Below, piece after piece: positions 17,380 through 25,675 of a stretch of DNA of 45,209 nucleotides. A model generated the notes under the pieces. That model made no database searches and was not told the origin of the DNA. It was given only the letters and a program-made list of their open reading frames with translations. The translations under genes were made by a program, and so were the position numbers. Every line of letters starts with the position of its first letter. Within the stretch, counting starts at the first letter, position 1. Source of the DNA: Planctomycetia bacterium (GTDB lineage: Bacteria > Planctomycetota > Planctomycetia > Gemmatales > Gemmataceae); the NCBI GenBank assembly GCA_005772955.1, contig SXID01000024.1, positions 1-45,209 of the forward strand, read 5' to 3'.

Positions 17380-18753
17380 ATGGGTACCTGGAAAGTGGGG
17401 ATCGTTGGCGGCGGTCCTGGCGGCTTGATGACCGCGTACTGCCTGCAAAAGTGCGCGACCGTTCCGTACACGACGACCATCTTTGAAGCAAGCCCGCGTC
17501 TGGGCGGGAAGATCCTCACCAATCGGTTCACGAGCGCTGGGGCCAACTACGAGGCGGGCGCCGCGGAACTGTACGACTACTCGCCCGTGGATGAGGACGC
17601 GCTGCGCGAACTGGTCGAAGAACTCGGCCTGTCGGTCCACCCGATGCGCGGGTCCGCGGTGATCATGAATCACCGCGTCTTGTCCAACCTTGAAGACGTT
17701 CGCGACCAACTCGGGGCCGGCGCGTGCGACGCACTGAGCGTGTTCGACCGCAGCGCGAAGGACCGGATCAGTCCACACGAGTTCTACCACTCCGACGATC
17801 CATCCGGCGCGGACCCCGACCCGACCAATCGCCGCTTCGATGTACTTCTCGCGGGTATCCCGGAACCGGGCACGCGGCACTATATCCAGAACATGATTCA
17901 CAGCGATCTGGCGACCGAGCCGGAGAAGACCAGCATCGTCTACGGCCTTCATAACTATTTGATGAACGACCCGGCCTACATGCAGTTGTACAGCATCGAG
18001 GGTGGCAACGAACTTCTGCCACGCGAACTGGCCGCGCGCATCCGCGCAACGAAGCACATGGAACACGCGGTCACTACCATCGGCAAAGGGCGCGATGGGA
18101 AACTGTCCGTTGCTTCCGCGCACCAGGGGCACGAGCGGCACGAGGAGTTCGATTTCGTCGTGGTCGCACTGCCGAACAACTACTTGCCATCGCTCACGTA
18201 TCGCGGCGAACGATTGTCCCAAGCGATGAAGGAACATTGCGCCCACTACGATCACCCCGCGCACTATTTGCGCGTCACCATTCTGTTCGCTAGAAATTTC
18301 TGGCGCGAGGTGCTCACCGATTCCTACTGGATGCTCGACCGGTTCGGTGGGTGCTGCCTTTACGACGAATCCTCGCGCGAGACGGGCGCCACGCACAGCG
18401 TGTTGGGCTGGCTGGTCGGCGGCGATGCGGCCCGCGACATGAGTATGTTGAACGATGAGCAACTGATAGAGGCGGTGCTCGATTCGTTACCACAATGTCT
18501 ATCTCACGGCCGAAATTTCTATATCGAAGGTCGGATCCATCGCTGGGTCGGCGCGGTCAACGCGATGCCTGGCGGGGTCGTGAAGCGGAGCTTCGATCGG
18601 CGGCACCAGCCCGAACCTCTCGAGCACCCGAACCTGTTCTTCGTTGGCGATTACTTGTTCGATTCCACACTCAACGGTGCCCTCGATTCGGCCGAATACG
18701 TTGCCGGGTGGGTCGCCTCGCGGATGGCCGAGAACTCTGGAGCACGAGATTGA
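17380..18753 (+). CDS. FAD-dependent amine-oxidase-like oxidoreductase
   Basis: 457 residues. The N-terminal dinucleotide motif is VGIVGGGPGGLMTAYCLQ with the acidic end in IFEASPRLGGKI, and the C-terminal flavin motif is LFFVGDYLFDSTLNGALDSA. This layout fits the amine oxidase/phytoene desaturase superfamily. The start at 17380 has AGGGGAAG upstream; a TTG at 17338 is in frame but lacks a ribosome site. It is the first of three tightly linked genes: the next begins inside its stop codon, and the one after that three bases further. The substrate is unknown; an amine, a polyene or a protoporphyrinogen-like ring are possibilities. Confidence 0.85.
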   Translation: MGTWKVGIVGGGPGGLMTAYCLQKCATVPYTTTIFEASPRLGGKILTNRFTSAGANYEAGAAELYDYSPVDEDALRELVEELGLSVHPMRGSAVIMNHRVLSNLEDVRDQLGAGACDALSVFDRSAKDRISPHEFYHSDDPSGADPDPTNRRFDVLLAGIPEPGTRHYIQNMIHSDLATEPEKTSIVYGLHNYLMNDPAYMQLYSIEGGNELLPRELAARIRATKHMEHAVTTIGKGRDGKLSVASAHQGHERHEEFDFVVVALPNNYLPSLTYRGERLSQAMKEHCAHYDHPAHYLRVTILFARNFWREVLTDSYWMLDRFGGCCLYDESSRETGATHSVLGWLVGGDAARDMSMLNDEQLIEAVLDSLPQCLSHGRNFYIEGRIHRWVGAVNAMPGGVVKRSFDRRHQPEPLEHPNLFFVGDYLFDSTLNGALDSAEYVAGWVASRMAENSGARD

Positions 18754-19589
18754 ACGACCACACGCAATCGCTCAGCAGTTCGGAGTTCGAACACGTCACC
18801 TTTGTCGCCGAGGTCGCCGCTGGGCAAACTGTGCTGATGGAATTTCCCGAGCCGATCAAGCGCCGCGCGGTACTGGTTCGGAGTGGTCCCGCCGGCACGC
18901 ACCCACAACCGGTTCCCGCCGACGATCTGTTGATTCTGTCCGTTCCCGCGCCCGTCCAGGAAGACGCCGATTTGCTGGCCCACGTGCGGGCTTGGGTCGA
19001 TGCGGCAACTCCAGATAACGATCGCAAGAGTCAAATGATCGCGCTTCAGGGCGCGCAGATTTTCTGGGCGCCGGGATGCGCTGCGCTGCTCACGCACGCG
19101 GACCGGCACGCCACGGTCCGGAAGGCGCTGATCGAGTTCTCGTACTACGAAGGCGAGTTGCGCGCGATCGAGCGCGACCTGGGCGGACTCTGGCCGGAGC
19201 TGGAAGCGGACGCACCGCTTGCGTTCGAGTTCAACGAGAAGTCGGTCCGCAAGCGGCAGTTGCTCTCGAGGCGGTTCCAGCAGGTACTCGCGATCCGCTC
19301 GCGCCTGGCCTGGATCACGCCGCATGTGCTCTGCCCGCACCTTCACCCGCCCACGCTCGCGAGTCAGGTCGGCGAACGCCTCCGCGAGCGCACGAGGCTG
19401 ACGCACCGCCTCGAATTCATCAGCGGGCAATTGGAGATCTTCGAGCGCGTCTATGAGTTGTGCGGTCAGCGTGCGAGCGACTTCATGCACGCCCGAATGA
19501 GTCATACGTTAGAATGGGTGATTATTATACTACTCCTGGCACAGACCATCCTCGTGAGCGTCGATCTCATGTCCACTCTGGGGAAGTGA
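18750..19589 (+). CDS. RMD1/DUF155-like protein with C-terminal membrane helix
   Basis: 279 residues from a TTG at 18750 that overlaps the preceding stop (TTGA), with TGGAG 8-13 bases upstream. The middle has FSYYEGELRAIERDLGGLWPEL, and the end has LTHRLEFISGQLEIFERVYE, then MSHTLEWVIIILLLAQTILV, a single C-terminal membrane helix. That order matches the DUF155 family of yeast Rmd1/Sif2 and mitochondrial RMND1, which supports organelle translation or meiotic division in eukaryotes; the bacterial role is unknown. Translational coupling ties it to the oxidoreductase. Confidence 0.75.
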   Translation: MNDHTQSLSSSEFEHVTFVAEVAAGQTVLMEFPEPIKRRAVLVRSGPAGTHPQPVPADDLLILSVPAPVQEDADLLAHVRAWVDAATPDNDRKSQMIALQGAQIFWAPGCAALLTHADRHATVRKALIEFSYYEGELRAIERDLGGLWPELEADAPLAFEFNEKSVRKRQLLSRRFQQVLAIRSRLAWITPHVLCPHLHPPTLASQVGERLRERTRLTHRLEFISGQLEIFERVYELCGQRASDFMHARMSHTLEWVIIILLLAQTILVSVDLMSTLGK

Positions 19590-19592
19590 GAC

Positions 19593-20675
19593 ATGCGCTA
19601 TGCCTCGATTGATATTCTCCGAACGATCGCGATATTCTTGATGGTTATCGTTCACTTCATGGAGAACCTGTCGGGTGCGGATTGGGCGCCAGCCGGGTTT
19701 GGGGCGCCGCTCTTCACCTTTCTCGTGGGGGCGAGTTACCGGCTCTGGCTCAACGCACAAGAGGGTAAGGGGAAGAGTGATAGTGAAATCTCAAAAGTTA
19801 CAATCCGCCGCGGACTGTTTCTCTTCACGCTGGGGTTCGCGTTCAACATTTTCGTGTGGCTCCCGGAAGACACGTTCAACTGGGATGTGTTGACGCTGAT
19901 CGGCGCCTCGTTATTGATGTTGAACGTTGTGCGCAACCTCCCGCTCCCGATACTCGTGCTGATCGGCATCGTCGCGTTCATGTTAGCCCCGATGCTGCGG
20001 GCCCCGACCGACTACCCGACGTACTGGACGCAGGGCTATTTCGACCCCGATCTCACGCTCTCGGACGTGATGCTCGGATTCCTGGCGGTCGGCTATTTCC
20101 CGGTGTTCCCGTGGATCATGTTCCCGGTCGCGGGCTTCGTGACCGCGACGCTGTTTTTCACCGACCCGCCGGAAAACGGACCGCCCACGGCGCGAACCGC
20201 TCACTTCGGCGCGGTGCTGATTGTGATCGCGATGATCGCCCGGTTGCTCCGCCCCCACGAATCCGATCCGGTCACGACGAACGTCTTCAAAGGGTGGACC
20301 ATGTTCCCCGCGTCGCTCGAATATGTTACCGGGATGCTCGGATTGACGCTGTTGCTGTTCGCGCTCGGGCACCGTTGGATCGACCGGAGTCCGAAGTTCG
20401 CGGAGCGGAAGGGTGTGCTCAAATTCGTGGGCACGTTCAGCAAGTATTCGCTCTCGATGTATTTGCTGCATCACATCGTTCACCTCTGGCCGCTCTGGAT
20501 ATACGGTGCCGTTATGGGAACCGAGCCAACGCAGTTCTGGCGGAACGCGATCTCGGTGTGGTTCGCGATTCCGCTCTCGGTTTTATGTTTGGCGAGTTGT
20601 TATTGGTTGTTTCGTTGGATGGATCGCACCGATCGCGGCGGAGTCGAATCCTGGATGCGATCCTTGTGTGATTGA
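19593..20675 (+). CDS. HGSNAT-like (DUF1624) membrane acyltransferase
   Basis: 360 residues with about 9-10 hydrophobic segments. It begins with MRYASIDILRTIAIFLMVIV followed by HF, the first helix and histidine of the heparan-alpha-glucosaminide N-acetyltransferase catalytic domain family. Later landmarks are FGAPLFTFLVGASYRLWL, RRGLFLFTLGFAFN and KYSLSMYLLHHIVHLWPLW. Such proteins carry acetyl groups across the membrane to a sugar or another acceptor. It starts three bases after the DUF155 stop. A few TTAT-rich stretches make it slightly less GC-rich than its neighbours. Confidence 0.82.
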   Translation: MRYASIDILRTIAIFLMVIVHFMENLSGADWAPAGFGAPLFTFLVGASYRLWLNAQEGKGKSDSEISKVTIRRGLFLFTLGFAFNIFVWLPEDTFNWDVLTLIGASLLMLNVVRNLPLPILVLIGIVAFMLAPMLRAPTDYPTYWTQGYFDPDLTLSDVMLGFLAVGYFPVFPWIMFPVAGFVTATLFFTDPPENGPPTARTAHFGAVLIVIAMIARLLRPHESDPVTTNVFKGWTMFPASLEYVTGMLGLTLLLFALGHRWIDRSPKFAERKGVLKFVGTFSKYSLSMYLLHHIVHLWPLWIYGAVMGTEPTQFWRNAISVWFAIPLSVLCLASCYWLFRWMDRTDRGGVESWMRSLCD

Positions 20676-21035
20676 AGCAACGTCCGGTCAGGTGCGGGTG
20701 GGGTGGCCCGCGACCCGTGCGGCGGCGTGCGGGCTGTAGGTGACGAATCCGTTACTGAGTCGTGCGGGTTCGGTTCGAAACGACTTGAGTCACCGCGGAC
20801 CGCAGACCGGCGGTGCGGGATTCGTGCCCCATTTGGCGAGTGAGCCAGTGGGGTCCGCAGTGGTTCTCCCAAGTCGGCTCTCGGTGAGCCAGCCCAACGC
20901 TGGGTCTTCGATCGCGGGAGACGCCGGTGTTGCGTTCGTCACGAGATAGCCCTGACTTCCGATTACTGTGGCGAGCCGCTTCCGCAGTGTAAACGAAGAC
21001 ACCCAGGTTTCCCTGGGTGACTTCTTCGGGCCGTG
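20676..21035. other. 360-bp intergenic region between convergent genes
   Basis: Both flanking genes end here, so no promoter is required. Apart from the hairpin at 20995-21025 I see no gene. A minus-strand frame at 20790-21002 has no ribosome site and no recognisable family, and is listed under rejected items. Confidence 0.5.
20995..21025 (-). terminator. Terminator hairpin of the peptidase gene
   Basis: ACCCAGG (21001-21007) pairs with CCTGGGT (21012-21018) around a TTTC loop. An outer GAAG/CTTC pairing extends the stem with a mismatch. It sits just past the stop of the minus-strand peptidase. Confidence 0.55.
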
Positions 21036-22094
21036 TTACGGTTTCGCGGGTCGCGGAAGTTCCGGCGGAAGCAACAGGGAGGGCGGAGGGACTTCTGGTG
21101 CCGTGGGGCGCACCACCGGGCTGCTATCGAAAGCCGTGGGGTCGGGCGGCGGCAGGTACGCGGGTCGCGCCAGTTCACGGTCCGGGGCGGTTCCGCGAAT
21201 GGCCTTCACCGGCGGTTCGAGCAGCGGCATCGACGGCGCGGCCGACGTGCGGAGTTCGGTCTTCGGGGCGCTGCCGCTACTCGTCAGCTCGCCTGGCGGG
21301 TTGGTGTCGCGAGCGACCACGCGGGTCGGCGGCGTCTTCAGCGCGGTCAGCCACGCTTCTTCGAGCGCGTCAACAGTCTCGATGCCGTACACCTTGTTCG
21401 CGGCCGCGTTCCAACTCTCTGCGCTGTTGCCCTGCATTCCCAGGCCGAGGAACTGAAGCAACTTGCCGCGTCCTTCCCGGCCGTCGCCGCCCTTCTTCAC
21501 GAGGTACTGCGACACGGAGTAACCCTGCGCGTAAAGCACGATCATGTCGCGAGGGTATTCCGTCAGGCGGAACAGCACGCGAAGGCGAATCCCGCGACCG
21601 GCGTTCAGCAGTTCGCGGCACCGCACGTCATGACTGAATCGCTCTTCGTCGTTCTCGCTGAGAACGCTACCGCCTTCGTCGGCCCATCGCGGGACCGGGC
21701 GCCCGAAGTAGTGCGCGAACACGGTGTGCGTCACTTCGTGCGGCAACACGCTGTGAAGGAGTTGCTTCGCGTCGCCGCGAATCTCCATGCGAAGACTGGT
21801 GACGACCGGCTTGCCGCCGTCTTGACCAAAGGTGAACGTGGTGGCGCCGCCCGCGGAGCCTTGCGTAATCTGCACCTGGAGTGGGCACCGGCGAGACCAC
21901 TGTGGCATCTCTTTCCCGGTCCACTCGATGGCCTTTTCTCTGCGGTAGAATTCCGCCATGTCGCCAAACTTCTTGGCGAGTTCAGCGGTTGGCGCTTCGG
22001 TGCTGAAGTTGGCCGTATCGTAGTTCGCGGCGGACGCGATCGCGGGTGCCAGAAGCACCGCGACGAACGCGCTGAAGTGCCGACGAAGAGTCAT
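21036..22094 (-). CDS. Secreted HExxH metallopeptidase-like protein with Pro-rich tail
   Basis: 352 residues from the ATG at 22094, with GGAGG upstream. A signal peptide (FSAFVAVLLAPAIASA) precedes a peptidase_MA-like domain: HEVTH (119-123), then FGRPVPRWADEGGS with the likely third zinc ligand E140. A second helical segment with VLYAQGYSVSQYLV is typical of gluzincins of this group. The last 90 residues are Pro/Ser/Ala-rich (PPPDPTAFDSSPVVRPTAP) and look disordered. The product is likely exported zinc peptidase; the target is unknown. It is divergent from the ApbE gene. Confidence 0.82.
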   Translation of the reverse strand: MTLRRHFSAFVAVLLAPAIASAANYDTANFSTEAPTAELAKKFGDMAEFYRREKAIEWTGKEMPQWSRRCPLQVQITQGSAGGATTFTFGQDGGKPVVTSLRMEIRGDAKQLLHSVLPHEVTHTVFAHYFGRPVPRWADEGGSVLSENDEERFSHDVRCRELLNAGRGIRLRVLFRLTEYPRDMIVLYAQGYSVSQYLVKKGGDGREGRGKLLQFLGLGMQGNSAESWNAAANKVYGIETVDALEEAWLTALKTPPTRVVARDTNPPGELTSSGSAPKTELRTSAAPSMPLLEPPVKAIRGTAPDRELARPAYLPPPDPTAFDSSPVVRPTAPEVPPPSLLLPPELPRPAKP

Positions 22095-22411
22095 TCCCTT
22101 GACCTCCGTAGTGAATGACGACCGACCGCGAAAATCCGCGGCCGTAGTGCGGTGAAGCAAGGGTCATCGGAAGTCTAACCGCAACCGCTGTGCCGGGAAC
22201 ATGCGAGTCGTCCCGCGTGCGGAAATGTCACCGCGCAAATTCCGGTGAGGGCAGCAGTTCGGGATTCGGCGAGTCGTGCGGGTCGGAGCGGATCGCGTCG
22301 TGCCCGGTGTAATAAGTACAGGTGGACGCGGTCCATACCGGCTTTGTAAGTGTTACAAGGAAAAGGTTTCTGATCGCACTCGCATTTTGAGCCGCACCCA
22401 AAAGGTATTCG
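22095..22411. other. 317-bp divergent intergenic region (peptidase / apbE-like)
   Basis: It must hold the promoters of both flanking genes. On the plus side an AT-richer patch around 22335-22375 (TTTGTAAGTGTTACAAGG) lies about 60-70 bases before the ApbE-like start, and contains a small inverted repeat, TTGTAAgtgTTACAA. This could be an operator or promoter element. Nothing else was recognised. Confidence 0.4.
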
Positions 22412-23950
22412 ATGTCAATCCGCGTTCCGCTCTTCGCTGTTCTCATGCTCGCTCTTGCCATCGACTCCGTGAACTCGCAGCCGGTTGCCGCGCCCGCGCC
22501 GAAGTTGGTCGAGTTCGCGTTCCACCGTGACCACATCATTGGCACGTCGCTCGACCTGAATGTTGTCGTGCCCGACGAAGCCACGGCGGAGGAACTGGAA
22601 CTGACCGTGCTCAACGAGATTGAGCGCCTGCGAAAAATCTTCAGCACCTACGACGCCACGAGCGAGATCAGCAAACTGAACGGCACGCGCGAACCGGTGA
22701 AGGTGTCGGGAGACATGGCCGAAGTTCTGGAGCGGCACGAGGTGTGGCAACGGAAGTCCGATGGCGCGTTCAACGGTCAGGTGGGCGAACTCATTCGCGT
22801 GTGGAAGGACGGCGAGAGGGTCAACTGCGTACCGGACGCGACCACGCTCGACCGCATCGCGGCCGAATTGAAGAAGCCGGGCTGGACGCTTGACGCGAAC
22901 ACCAACACCGTGACGCGCCTCAACGACCAACCCTTAAACCTGAACGCGGTCGCGAAAGGCTTCATCATTCGGAAGGCCGCGCACAAGGCACTGAAGAAAC
23001 ACCCGACCGTGCGCGGGTTGCTGGTCAACTTGGGCGGGGACATCTTCGCATGGGGTTCGCCGCCGAGCAGCACGAGCGGCTGGGCCGTCGGCATCCAAGA
23101 TCCATTCAGTCACTTCGACAACGCGGCCCCGCTCATCGGTTTGCGTCTCAACGATCAGGCGGTTGCCACCAGCGGCGGTTACCAGCGGTTCTACACCATC
23201 GACGGCAAACGCTACTCGCACATCTTCGACCCGCGGACCGGGCGCCCGGCGGAGGGCGTCGCGAGCGCAACCGTGGTCGCGAACGACAACACCACCGCGA
23301 ACGCACTCGCGACCACGCTCTGCGTGCTGTCGCCGCAGGAAGGGTTGAGGTTGGTCGCGGGCGTGCCGGGCGCGGAGTGTCTCATCATCGCGCCGGACGG
23401 CAAGCAGTTCCGCAGCACCGGGTTGAAGGCGTTCGAGGTGAGTCCGGTTCGCACGCTCGCGCCACAGGAGAAGAAGGACGAACCGAAAGCCGCGGCGTGG
23501 CCGAAAAGTTATCAGGTAACGGTCGCGGTGGAACTGCCGCGGATCGATTCCAAGCGTTACCGCCGGCCGTACACCGCAATCTGGATCGAAGACGACAAGG
23601 GCAAAGCGGTCCGCACGCTCGCGGTCTGGGGCAACGCCCCGAAGTACCTCAAAGACCTCAACGACTGGTGGAGGATTGGCAAAGGCGACGCGGACCTCGT
23701 GAAAGCGGTAACTCGCGCGACCCGCGGCCCGGGGAAGTACGATCTCGCCTGGGACGGCAAGGATGATAAGGGGAACGCGCTGTCCCAGGGCACGTACACG
23801 GTTCGCGTCGAGGTTCACCGCGAGTTTGGCGAACACCTGCGGCAATCGGGCAAGATCGAGTGCAAGGACCGCCCAGCGACAACAAAACTGGAGAAGAACG
23901 CGGAGACGGCCGAGACGGTGGTGGACTTCAAGGAGGCGAAGAAGAAGTAA
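22412..23950 (+). CDS. ApbE-type FAD:protein FMN transferase fused to DUF2271
   Basis: 512 residues with a signal peptide (VPLFAVLMLALAIDSVNS). The ApbE domain (about 30-350) has TSLDLNVVVPDEATAEE, STYDATSEISKLNG, LNAVAKGFIIRKAAH, VNLGGDIFAWG and the metal-binding Thr/Asp region IDGKRYSHIFDPRTGRP. ApbE proteins attach FMN to threonines of exported redox proteins, such as NqrB/C and RnfD/G. The C-terminal 150 residues are a DUF2271-like beta domain: YTAIWIEDDKGKAVRTLAVW and LNDWWRIGK, with a FlgD-like GPGKYDLAWDGKDDKGN. DUF2271 often occurs next to PepSY proteins, and the next gene is one. Confidence 0.88.
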   Translation: MSIRVPLFAVLMLALAIDSVNSQPVAAPAPKLVEFAFHRDHIIGTSLDLNVVVPDEATAEELELTVLNEIERLRKIFSTYDATSEISKLNGTREPVKVSGDMAEVLERHEVWQRKSDGAFNGQVGELIRVWKDGERVNCVPDATTLDRIAAELKKPGWTLDANTNTVTRLNDQPLNLNAVAKGFIIRKAAHKALKKHPTVRGLLVNLGGDIFAWGSPPSSTSGWAVGIQDPFSHFDNAAPLIGLRLNDQAVATSGGYQRFYTIDGKRYSHIFDPRTGRPAEGVASATVVANDNTTANALATTLCVLSPQEGLRLVAGVPGAECLIIAPDGKQFRSTGLKAFEVSPVRTLAPQEKKDEPKAAAWPKSYQVTVAVELPRIDSKRYRRPYTAIWIEDDKGKAVRTLAVWGNAPKYLKDLNDWWRIGKGDADLVKAVTRATRGPGKYDLAWDGKDDKGNALSQGTYTVRVEVHREFGEHLRQSGKIECKDRPATTKLEKNAETAETVVDFKEAKKK

Positions 23951-23973
23951 ATTGCGGACGTTGCTTTATCTTT

Positions 23974-24102
23974 CCCTCCCCCCCTTGCGGGAGAGGGTGT
24001 CGGCGCTTCGCCGACGGGTGAGGGGTGACGTTAACCCTCGCTGAGCCTCACCCCTCACCCCACCGCGAAGCGCGGCGACTCTCTCCCGCAAGGGGAGAGG
24101 GC
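23974..24102. repeat. Long imperfect palindrome between apbE-like and PepSY genes
   Basis: Arms at about 23974-24028 and 24047-24102 pair through CCTTGCGGGAGAG, the GCGCTTCGC tip and GGGTGAGGGGTGA. Each arm has its own small hairpin (GGCGCTTCGCC at 24002-24012), so the whole folds as a branched structure. The CCCTCACCCC/CTCTCCCGCAAGGGGAGAGG type is a common dispersed repeat in this lineage. Confidence 0.75.
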
Positions 24103-24156
24103 AAATACAAAACGGTTTCCGGTCGCGGCTCGTTCCATCACCTACCCCACCCACTC

Positions 24157-24855
24157 ATGTCGCGTATCCACCGCTGGCTGCTCAAGACGGCACGCACGAT
24201 TCACGTGTATCTCACACTGTTCGGGCTGACGCTGATTCTGTTCTTCGCAATCACCGGATTCATGCTGAACCACACGGAATGGTTCCTGCCGGACGACGCG
24301 AAACTCGAAGCTCAGACGCGCAAAGAATCACGCCCGCTCCCGCTGGACAAGATGCCAAGCGGGAAGTTGCCCGTGCCGTCGGAGTCGTCCGACGAAGCCA
24401 CCGGCGAGGAGAAACTCGCGGTAATCGAGGCGCTGCGCAAGGAGTTCGACGTGCGCGGCGAGATGAGTTCGTTCACGTTCGTGAAGGGTTACGACGACAA
24501 ACTCCAGATCGACCGGCAGCAGATCAAGGTGGAGTTCAAGCGCGCCGGCGGCGAAACGGTCGCGACGATCGACGTGGAGACCGCGAACACGGAGGTCGCT
24601 TCGACCTATCAAGGTTTCGCGATCGTGATGACCGACCTGCATCGCGGCAATCGCGGGAACATGACGAACGAGGTGAAACGCACCGGGTGCGTGTGGAGTT
24701 TCGTGATCGACGGGACGTGCATCCTGTTGCTGATCATCTCCGCGACCGGCCTTGTGATGTGGTGGTCGCTGAAGAGTCGCGGCAAGTGGGGCGCACTGCT
24801 GTTCCTCGTAGGCACCGCGGCAAGCGTCGCAGTGTACTACTGGTTCGTGCCGTGA
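24157..24855 (+). CDS. PepSY-associated membrane protein
   Basis: 232 residues. It starts RIHRWLLKTARTIHVYLTLF and continues with a membrane helix and FAITGFMLNHTEW, the first helix and histidine pattern of PepSY_TM proteins. A periplasmic PepSY-like middle follows (about 85-165), then TDLHRGN, a second helix pair with LLLIISATGLVMWWSLKSRG and a last helix ending YYWFVP. Members are linked to siderophore/ferric-iron reductases and membrane redox chains. Together with the ApbE-DUF2271 gene upstream, this suggests a flavin-dependent electron-transfer module in the membrane. No ribosome site is obvious before 24157. Confidence 0.82.
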   Translation: MSRIHRWLLKTARTIHVYLTLFGLTLILFFAITGFMLNHTEWFLPDDAKLEAQTRKESRPLPLDKMPSGKLPVPSESSDEATGEEKLAVIEALRKEFDVRGEMSSFTFVKGYDDKLQIDRQQIKVEFKRAGGETVATIDVETANTEVASTYQGFAIVMTDLHRGNRGNMTNEVKRTGCVWSFVIDGTCILLLIISATGLVMWWSLKSRGKWGALLFLVGTAASVAVYYWFVP

Positions 24856-24973
24856 GTTAGCGGAAGCGAATCACAAACCCTACTGGTGCCGAGGCCCCAT
24901 TCCTGGGAATCTCATTGAACCACCGATACGCAATGGTTAGTTTTCTCACACCCAATCAATTCGAGGAGTTCCC

Positions 24974-25558
24974 ATGTCACGAACTGTCCGGTGCTTTGCT
25001 CTGTTCTTCGGCTTCGCGGCTCTCGTCGCGGTCTCCGCGACCCGGACCGAGGGGCAAGACAAGAAGGACAAGAAAGGCCCGACCGCCGTCGTCGAGTCGA
25101 CCGAAAAGTCGGGCAAGAAGTGGAGCGTCTGGCAGGCGAAGACCGGCCTGAAGATCGTGGTGGACAAAGACTACGTGCTCTCCGCAGTCCCCAAAGAGAT
25201 GGTGGGGAGCACGTTTCTCACGCGCGAATCCCCCGAACTCGGGAAGTGGCTGCTGGACGGCTCGCTGAAGGCCAAGGGCGACCTCACGGCCTACGCGATG
25301 ATCATGACCAAGGCTCGGGGCAAGGAGCAGTTCGGGGAGGACCGGCAGAAAGCCCTCATCAAGGAGGGCTGGAGTGAAGTGGACGGCAAGGTCGGCACGA
25401 CTTTCCCCAGCGGCGAGGCGTGGGAGTGGAAAGCCTTCAAGAAGAGCGTTGACGATGGAGAGATCTACTTGCAACTGAAGGATCTGAGTTGGGACAAGCA
25501 CGGGGCACCAGTGCTGTTCTTCTCCAAGACAAGGGAGAAAGAAAAGGCGAAGCCCTGA
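24974..25558 (+). CDS. Small secreted protein of unknown function
   Basis: 194 residues. An N-terminal signal peptide (FALFFGFAALVAVSATRTEG) is followed by a Lys-rich segment and a soluble domain with WSVWQAKTGLKIVVDKDYVL, LTAYAMIMTKARGKEQFGED and GEAWEWKAFKKSVDDGEIYL. No family is recognised. GGAG precedes the ATG. The last codon (Pro) and the TGA lie at the join with the decayed copy of the PepSY gene end, so the C-terminus KTREKEKAKP may have been altered by that duplication. Confidence 0.7.
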   Translation: MSRTVRCFALFFGFAALVAVSATRTEGQDKKDKKGPTAVVESTEKSGKKWSVWQAKTGLKIVVDKDYVLSAVPKEMVGSTFLTRESPELGKWLLDGSLKAKGDLTAYAMIMTKARGKEQFGEDRQKALIKEGWSEVDGKVGTTFPSGEAWEWKAFKKSVDDGEIYLQLKDLSWDKHGAPVLFFSKTREKEKAKP

Positions 25559-25640
25559 TCTCGGTGTCCCGCCTCATCGTGGAGTGGTCGCTGAGGAGTC
25601 GCGGCAAGCGTTGCGGTGTGCTACTGGTTCGTGCCGTGAG
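25555..25640 (+). pseudogene. Decayed duplicate of the PepSY gene 3' end
   Basis: In the frame offset from the preceding gene this stretch reads LISVSRLIVEWSLRSRGK, against LIISATGLVMWWSLKSRGK in the PepSY protein. The DNA continues identically in type to CTACTGGTTCGTGCCGTGAG. Relative to 24735-24856 it lacks 38 bases, exactly the distance between two CGCGGCAAG copies in the intact gene (24778 and 24816), so the loss happened between direct repeats. Confidence 0.75.
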
Positions 25641-25662
25641 CGGAGGGCGGAACGCCCTCCGC
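25640..25662. terminator. Hairpin between convergent genes
   Basis: GCGGAGGGCG (25640-25649) pairs with CGCCCTCCGC (25653-25662) around a 3-base loop. It lies just past the stop of the minus-strand aminotransferase and at the end of the plus-strand unit, so it could serve both. Confidence 0.6.
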
Positions 25663-25675
25663 CATCTTGCTGCGG

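Noticed and set aside
20790-21002. 70-residue minus-strand frame in the 20.7-21.0 kb gap
   Set aside because: Fairly protein-like but starts inside the hairpin, with no ribosome site and no family pattern.
21033-22118. 361-residue plus-strand frame opposite the peptidase gene
   Set aside because: The minus strand has a signal peptide, HEVTH motif and ribosome site; the plus frame is low-complexity Arg/Gly.
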